7,665 bases of DNA from Kordiimonadaceae bacterium (GTDB lineage Bacteria; Pseudomonadota; Alphaproteobacteria; Sphingomonadales; Kordiimonadaceae), in contig JABABO010000047.1 in the NCBI GenBank assembly GCA_014238195.1, positions 1-7,665 of the forward strand, given 5' to 3'. The notes beneath the pieces are model-generated. The model had not been told where the DNA came from, ran no database searches, and saw only the letters and a list, made by a program, of their open reading frames with translations. Positions 5,715-7,665 of the stretch are shown piece after piece; position 1 is the first letter of the stretch; every line of letters starts with the position of its first letter. A program made the translations under genes and the position numbers.

Positions 5715-7367
5715 ATGAGAAAAGTCTTAATTGGTATGATACTGTTTTTGATGATTGGCGGCTCGATAGGCTGGTTCAACCGCATTGATTTGTTGTTATG
5801 GACAATAAGCGTAAAAACTGATCTGGATTACGATATTGCCCCTAATCGCGAGGTTGCTTGGCAAAAAGGGCCATCTGTGGCTGCTGATACTCCTCAAGCT
5901 AAGCCCAATATCGTCTTCATCGTTCTTGACGATTTGGGGTATAATGACATTTCCACATTTGGCGGCGGTCTAAATGGTGGTGCGATTAAGACCCCTCATA
6001 TTGACCAGCTTGCCGAGGAAGGGGTGATCTTTAATCACAGTTACGCGGGAAATGCGACCTGCGCACCGTCGCGCGGTATGTTGATGACAGGGCGATATCA
6101 GAATACGACTGGCTACGAATTTACCCCCTTCCCCGGTGGCTCAGGTGCTTTAATTGCTGTGAGTAATTCGATGGAGAGTAATCTACCAGAAACTTTGCCA
6201 GGATTAGAAAACAAAGTCCCCTATGATGATCAGGGTCTACCTAGCTCAGAGGTAACCCTAGCGGAAGTCTTGAAAGACGAAGGCTATCACACCGTGCACA
6301 TCGGCAAATGGCATATGGGGCGCACGAACGGCATGGCCCCAAACGATCAAGGCTTTGATGAAAGTTTACTCATGCACAGTGGGCTATATTTACCCGAAGA
6401 CCATGCTGATGTGGTTAATGCCAAACTAGATTTCGACCCCATCGATCAGATTTTATGGCAACGATTGCGCTATGCTGCCTCCTTTAACAATGCATCCTAT
6501 GATGATGTATTTGCCCCCAAGGGCTATTTGACAGATTACTGGACTGAAGAAAGCGTGAAAGTAATCAAAGCCAATCAAAATCGACCATTTTTCCTATATC
6601 TGGCGCATTGGGGCCCGCATACACCGCTTCAGGCCAAACGAGCTGACTATGAGGCCGTTGGCGATATCAAACCGCATCGCAAAAGGGTTTATGCTGCCAT
6701 GTTACGCGCCCTTGATCGCAGTATCGGGCAAATCCAAAGGACACTCAAAGAAACTGGACTAGACCAAAATACCATAATCGTTTTGACCAGCGACAATGGC
6801 GGGGCTGGGTATATCGGCATTCCCGAAGTAAACAAACCATTCCGTGGCTGGAAGCTGACCTTCTTTGAAGGTGGCCTTAGGGTTCCCCACTTTATCAAGT
6901 GGCCAGCTGGCTTGCCTGCTGGTGAAACGCGCGAAACACCCGTAACACACATTGATATAATGCCAACACTCGCCGCTGCTGTCGGTGCAACCCTGCCAAA
7001 AGGAGTGAAAATTGATGGCGTAAACCTATTGCCTTTAGCCCGCGGTGAAGCTGACATTGCACGCCGCCCTCTCTTTTTCCAAAGCGGGCATTATAGGGCA
7101 GTACGGTACGGCAAATGGAAACTGCAGGTCTCAGCCTTGCCAAGCAAATTGAGGCTGTTTGACCTAGAAAAGGACCCAACTGAACAGACTAATCTGGCAA
7201 GCCAAAACAGCGATAAGGCTGCAGAACTTTTAGCGCTGATTAATGACCATATCGCAAGCGGTACGGGGGCCATTTTTCCTTATTCAATCAATGTACCCCT
7301 TGCGGTGGATAGAACCCGCTCAGAAGCTTTCAAAAAGGGCGACGCCTACATTTACTGGCCAAATTAG
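5715..7367 (+). CDS. Formylglycine-dependent sulfatase (arylsulfatase family), membrane-anchored or exported
   Basis: A 550-residue type I sulfatase that hydrolyses sulfate esters, probably in the periplasm. A hydrophobic segment at residues 4-20 after MRK is a signal peptide or uncleaved anchor; no lipobox is seen. The catalytic domain begins at NIVFIVLDDLGYND (65-78) with metal ligands Asp72 and Asp73. CAPSRGMLMTG (116-126) is the signature for conversion of Cys116 to formylglycine, with Arg120. GYHTVHIGKWHMG (190-202) is the second signature, with Lys198 and His200. His298 and His302 lie in AHWGPHTP, Asp360-Asn361 in SDNGG, and Lys380 follows FRGW. A C-terminal subdomain runs through LFDLEKDPTEQTNLA (481-495). 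An extra loop of about 40 residues (138-178) follows the first signature. The ATG at 5715 has GGGGA 5 nt upstream; a TTG at 5673 would add a Leu-rich stretch without a ribosome site. No formylglycine-generating enzyme or polysaccharide genes are nearby, so the substrate is unknown. Confidence 0.94.
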   Translation: MRKVLIGMILFLMIGGSIGWFNRIDLLLWTISVKTDLDYDIAPNREVAWQKGPSVAADTPQAKPNIVFIVLDDLGYNDISTFGGGLNGGAIKTPHIDQLAEEGVIFNHSYAGNATCAPSRGMLMTGRYQNTTGYEFTPFPGGSGALIAVSNSMESNLPETLPGLENKVPYDDQGLPSSEVTLAEVLKDEGYHTVHIGKWHMGRTNGMAPNDQGFDESLLMHSGLYLPEDHADVVNAKLDFDPIDQILWQRLRYAASFNNASYDDVFAPKGYLTDYWTEESVKVIKANQNRPFFLYLAHWGPHTPLQAKRADYEAVGDIKPHRKRVYAAMLRALDRSIGQIQRTLKETGLDQNTIIVLTSDNGGAGYIGIPEVNKPFRGWKLTFFEGGLRVPHFIKWPAGLPAGETRETPVTHIDIMPTLAAAVGATLPKGVKIDGVNLLPLARGEADIARRPLFFQSGHYRAVRYGKWKLQVSALPSKLRLFDLEKDPTEQTNLASQNSDKAAELLALINDHIASGTGAIFPYSINVPLAVDRTRSEAFKKGDAYIYWPN

Positions 7368-7414
7368 GACTAAAAAAATGAAGAAAAAAGAACCAGCTAA
7401 GCGAGAGAATAAGT

Positions 7415-7570
7415 GTGCAGGTACTGAAAGAAAACCGTGAAACTCTGTACAGCTCTGATATATGGGGTGTGCCGAGTTACCGACTGCTTGATCAGCAAGG
7501 AAAAGAAATGTTAAGTGCTTGGGGGCAAGATCGTCTATGGCTAGTGGCCACGTATAGCCAAATGCAGTGA
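7415..7570 (+). pseudogene. C-terminal remnant of a DsbA / 2-hydroxychromene-2-carboxylate isomerase family gene
   Basis: One reading frame encodes a short tail containing IWGVPSYRLLD and AWGQDRLWLV. This matches the end of the DsbA-like family that includes 2-hydroxychromene-2-carboxylate isomerase, where a cis-proline GVP(S/T) segment and a WGQDRL motif sit near the C-terminus. The N-terminal two thirds, with the thioredoxin-fold start and active site, are absent. The frame is open only back to a TGA at 7379-7381, and the sequence before about 7415 does not look homologous. The last five codons and the TGA stop (7568-7570) fall inside repeat copy B, so the original 3' end may have been replaced. 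GTG 7415 is a possible but unsupported start. I treat it as a non-functional relic. The family call comes from motif recognition only. Confidence 0.55.
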
Positions 7571-7655
7571 ATATTGATCCCCTTATTTGGCTATAAGTAT
7601 TTATGATGGTTCGACGTATCAATAAATAATGAAATCATTATTCATTGGTCTCGCT
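7554..7655 (+). repeat. 102-bp structured repeat, copy B
   Basis: Second copy of the element at 5248-5349, in the same orientation and starting 2306 bp downstream. The first inverted repeat has identical arms (7554-7563 and 7585-7594) and one extra closing T-A pair here; all differences from copy A in that part lie in the loop. The second is AATAATGA/TCATTATT (7625-7632, 7635-7642): relative to copy A an A-T pair has become G-C with both partners changed, and pairing survives. GGTTCGAC (7609-7616) and the closing GGTCTCGCT are conserved or nearly so. It overlaps the 3' end of the isomerase remnant. Similarity to copy A stops at 7655, ten bases before the window edge. Confidence 0.85.
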
Positions 7656-7665
7656 TTTGTGTCGG

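Noticed and set aside
7378..7440. Small 20-codon frame with a Lys-rich start after the sulfatase
   Set aside because: There is no clear ribosome site, conservation cannot be judged, and it overlaps the better-supported isomerase remnant frame.
7320..7622. Minus-strand frame of 100 codons at the right edge
   Set aside because: It is antisense to the sulfatase end, the isomerase remnant and repeat copy B; no domain is recognisable and part of it is simply the reverse of the repeat.

Overview
The window looks like chromosomal DNA of a moderate-GC alphaproteobacterium, probably marine or aquatic. The lineage is inferred from a PIMT-like methyltransferase lying directly upstream of a TolC-type outer-membrane channel gene, an order I know from Alphaproteobacteria, and from a divergent alphaproteobacterial-looking PEP carboxylase homologue. 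No species can be named from the sequence alone.

Left block (1-5154), all on the minus strand and read right to left: a PEP carboxylase family gene (2374-5154), a PIMT-like methyltransferase gene with a GTG start (1513-2166), and a tolC-like gene (1-1314) whose last residues lie beyond the window edge. The gaps of about 200 bp hold candidate promoter elements and small hairpins, so these are probably neighbouring units rather than one tight operon.

Middle (5155-5714): a 328-bp gap without protein genes, containing the first copy of an unusual 102-bp repeat (5248-5349) and a good promoter for a complete tRNA-Cys(GCA) gene (5483-5556). A short spacer follows.

Right block, plus strand: a complete membrane-anchored or exported formylglycine-type sulfatase (5715-7367). 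Next comes a short degenerate stretch encoding what looks like only the C-terminal end of a DsbA/2-hydroxychromene-2-carboxylate isomerase family protein (about 7415-7570). It runs directly into the second copy of the 102-bp repeat (7554-7655).

The main unexplained signal is this repeat pair. The copies are equal in length, in direct orientation, and differ at 15 of 102 positions by hand alignment. Each carries two inverted repeats. The first has identical 10-bp arms in both copies. The second has changed its sequence while keeping its pairing. The pair brackets the tRNA-Cys and sulfatase genes. The second point of interest is the PEP carboxylase homologue, which keeps the catalytic His and one loop Arg but appears to lack two of the arginines that hold PEP in the E. 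coli enzyme.
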